From Persicobacter psychrovividus (lineage in GTDB: Bacteria; Bacteroidota; Bacteroidia; Cytophagales; Cyclobacteriaceae), in NCBI RefSeq assembly GCF_036492425.1, contig NZ_AP025295.1, positions 1 to 64,000 on the forward strand: a stretch of 64,000 nt of DNA, read 5' to 3'. Of the stretch, positions 63,801 through 64,000 are shown piece after piece (within the stretch, counting starts at the first letter, position 1; every line of letters starts with the position of its first letter). Made by a program: the position numbers and the translations under genes. Below the pieces are notes generated by a model, which was not told where the DNA came from, ran no database searches, and saw only the letters and a program-made list of their open reading frames with translations.

Positions 63801-64000
63801 ACTATATATTTTTTAAAAAAAAACCTTGTAACACCAAATGTATATGCTCCTGATACTGGAAAGGATAATTCATCAAAACCACCAAGTAATGGAATACCTA
63901 CATCCGTAGCTCTATAAGTAGTCCCAACTTTTCTAGGATTAGTGGCATGATAGAATTTTAACATATTCCTACGATTTTCTTTTGGAGTATTCCAAGATTT
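63770..64000 (-). CDS. C-terminal end of a larger protein, runs off the window
   Basis: The minus-strand frame is open to the window edge: KSWNTPKENRRNMLKFYHAT, then NPRKVGTTYRATDVG and GFDELSFPVSGAYTFGVTRF before the stop at 63770. An internal ATG at 63964 is probably not the start, since the frame continues upstream without a stop. The compact, basic tail followed by a small overlapping gene resembles the C-terminal toxin module of RHS-type proteins; I cannot place the domain. Confidence 0.5.
   Translation of the reverse strand, partial: KSWNTPKENRRNMLKFYHATNPRKVGTTYRATDVGIPLLGGFDELSFPVSGAYTFGVTRFFFKKYIVCQKNQYQFC

Overview
The window looks like chromosomal DNA from a free-living, probably marine Bacteroidota of the order Cytophagales (the Flammeovirga/Persicobacter type is my guess). 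The signs are a secreted giant protein with a C-terminal type IX secretion (T9SS) sorting domain, Bacteroidota-type outer-membrane families (DUF5777, DUF5723, DUF4136), many short lipoproteins with SC/AC lipoboxes, starts with almost no Shine-Dalgarno sequence, and one clear TTG-N19-TAnnTTTG promoter. The first 12 bases are fused SalI and SmaI sites and may be cloning or adaptor sequence.

Layout. 0.2-12.3 kb: membrane pyrophosphatase (hppA), GNAT acetyltransferase, Kv-type potassium channel with a zinc-ribbon tail, spondin-domain lipoprotein, secreted esterase, YdjM-like membrane protein, REC-HisKA-REC response regulator, MATE exporter, S41 protease lipoprotein and a RamB/ScfR-like XRE regulator. 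12.5-17.3 kb: FkbM-like methyltransferase and the glyoxylate bypass pair aceB-aceA, then an acidic coiled-coil lipoprotein. 17.3-34.9 kb: a catalytically dead class I amidotransferase, patatin/BamA-like phospholipase, pncA, ChaN-like lipoprotein, dprA, dinB (apparently with an ATT start), a cytochrome/YceI/DUF5777 operon, enolase, DUF5723 protein, greB, citrate synthase and a MoeB-rhodanese fusion. 35-49 kb: DUF4136 lipoprotein plus outer-membrane barrel, Crp/Fnr regulator, DUF4332 and DUF937-like proteins, AI-2E transporter, PatB-type C-S lyase, SRAP protein, a three-gene MksF-MksE-MksB condensin locus with no JetD/MksG nuclease beside it, and a LeuA/CimA-family synthase. 50.2-51.7 kb is a 1.4-kb AT-rich gene desert before a 1442-residue T9SS-exported protein with malectin and eleven Ig-like repeats.

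From 57 kb to the end the window is accessory DNA: a decayed IS66 element, an IS3-family element with a canonical A-AAA-AAG frameshift site, a 1.5-kb DDE element I do not recognise, and two 93%-identical 207-bp repeats that carry the IS66 right end, its flank and a perfect 12-bp hairpin. Beside each repeat, on the minus strand, lies the 3' end of a larger gene overlapping a downstream small membrane-protein gene. This layout resembles displaced polymorphic-toxin tails with candidate immunity genes, but neither tail could be assigned to a known toxin family.

Metabolic links: gltA, aceB and aceA form the TCA/glyoxylate core used for growth on acetate or fatty acids. The RamB-like regulator lies next door, and a near-identical 20-bp motif (16/20) occurs upstream of both its own gene and aceB, suggesting a local autoregulated glyoxylate switch. 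I saw no tRNA, rRNA or CRISPR array.
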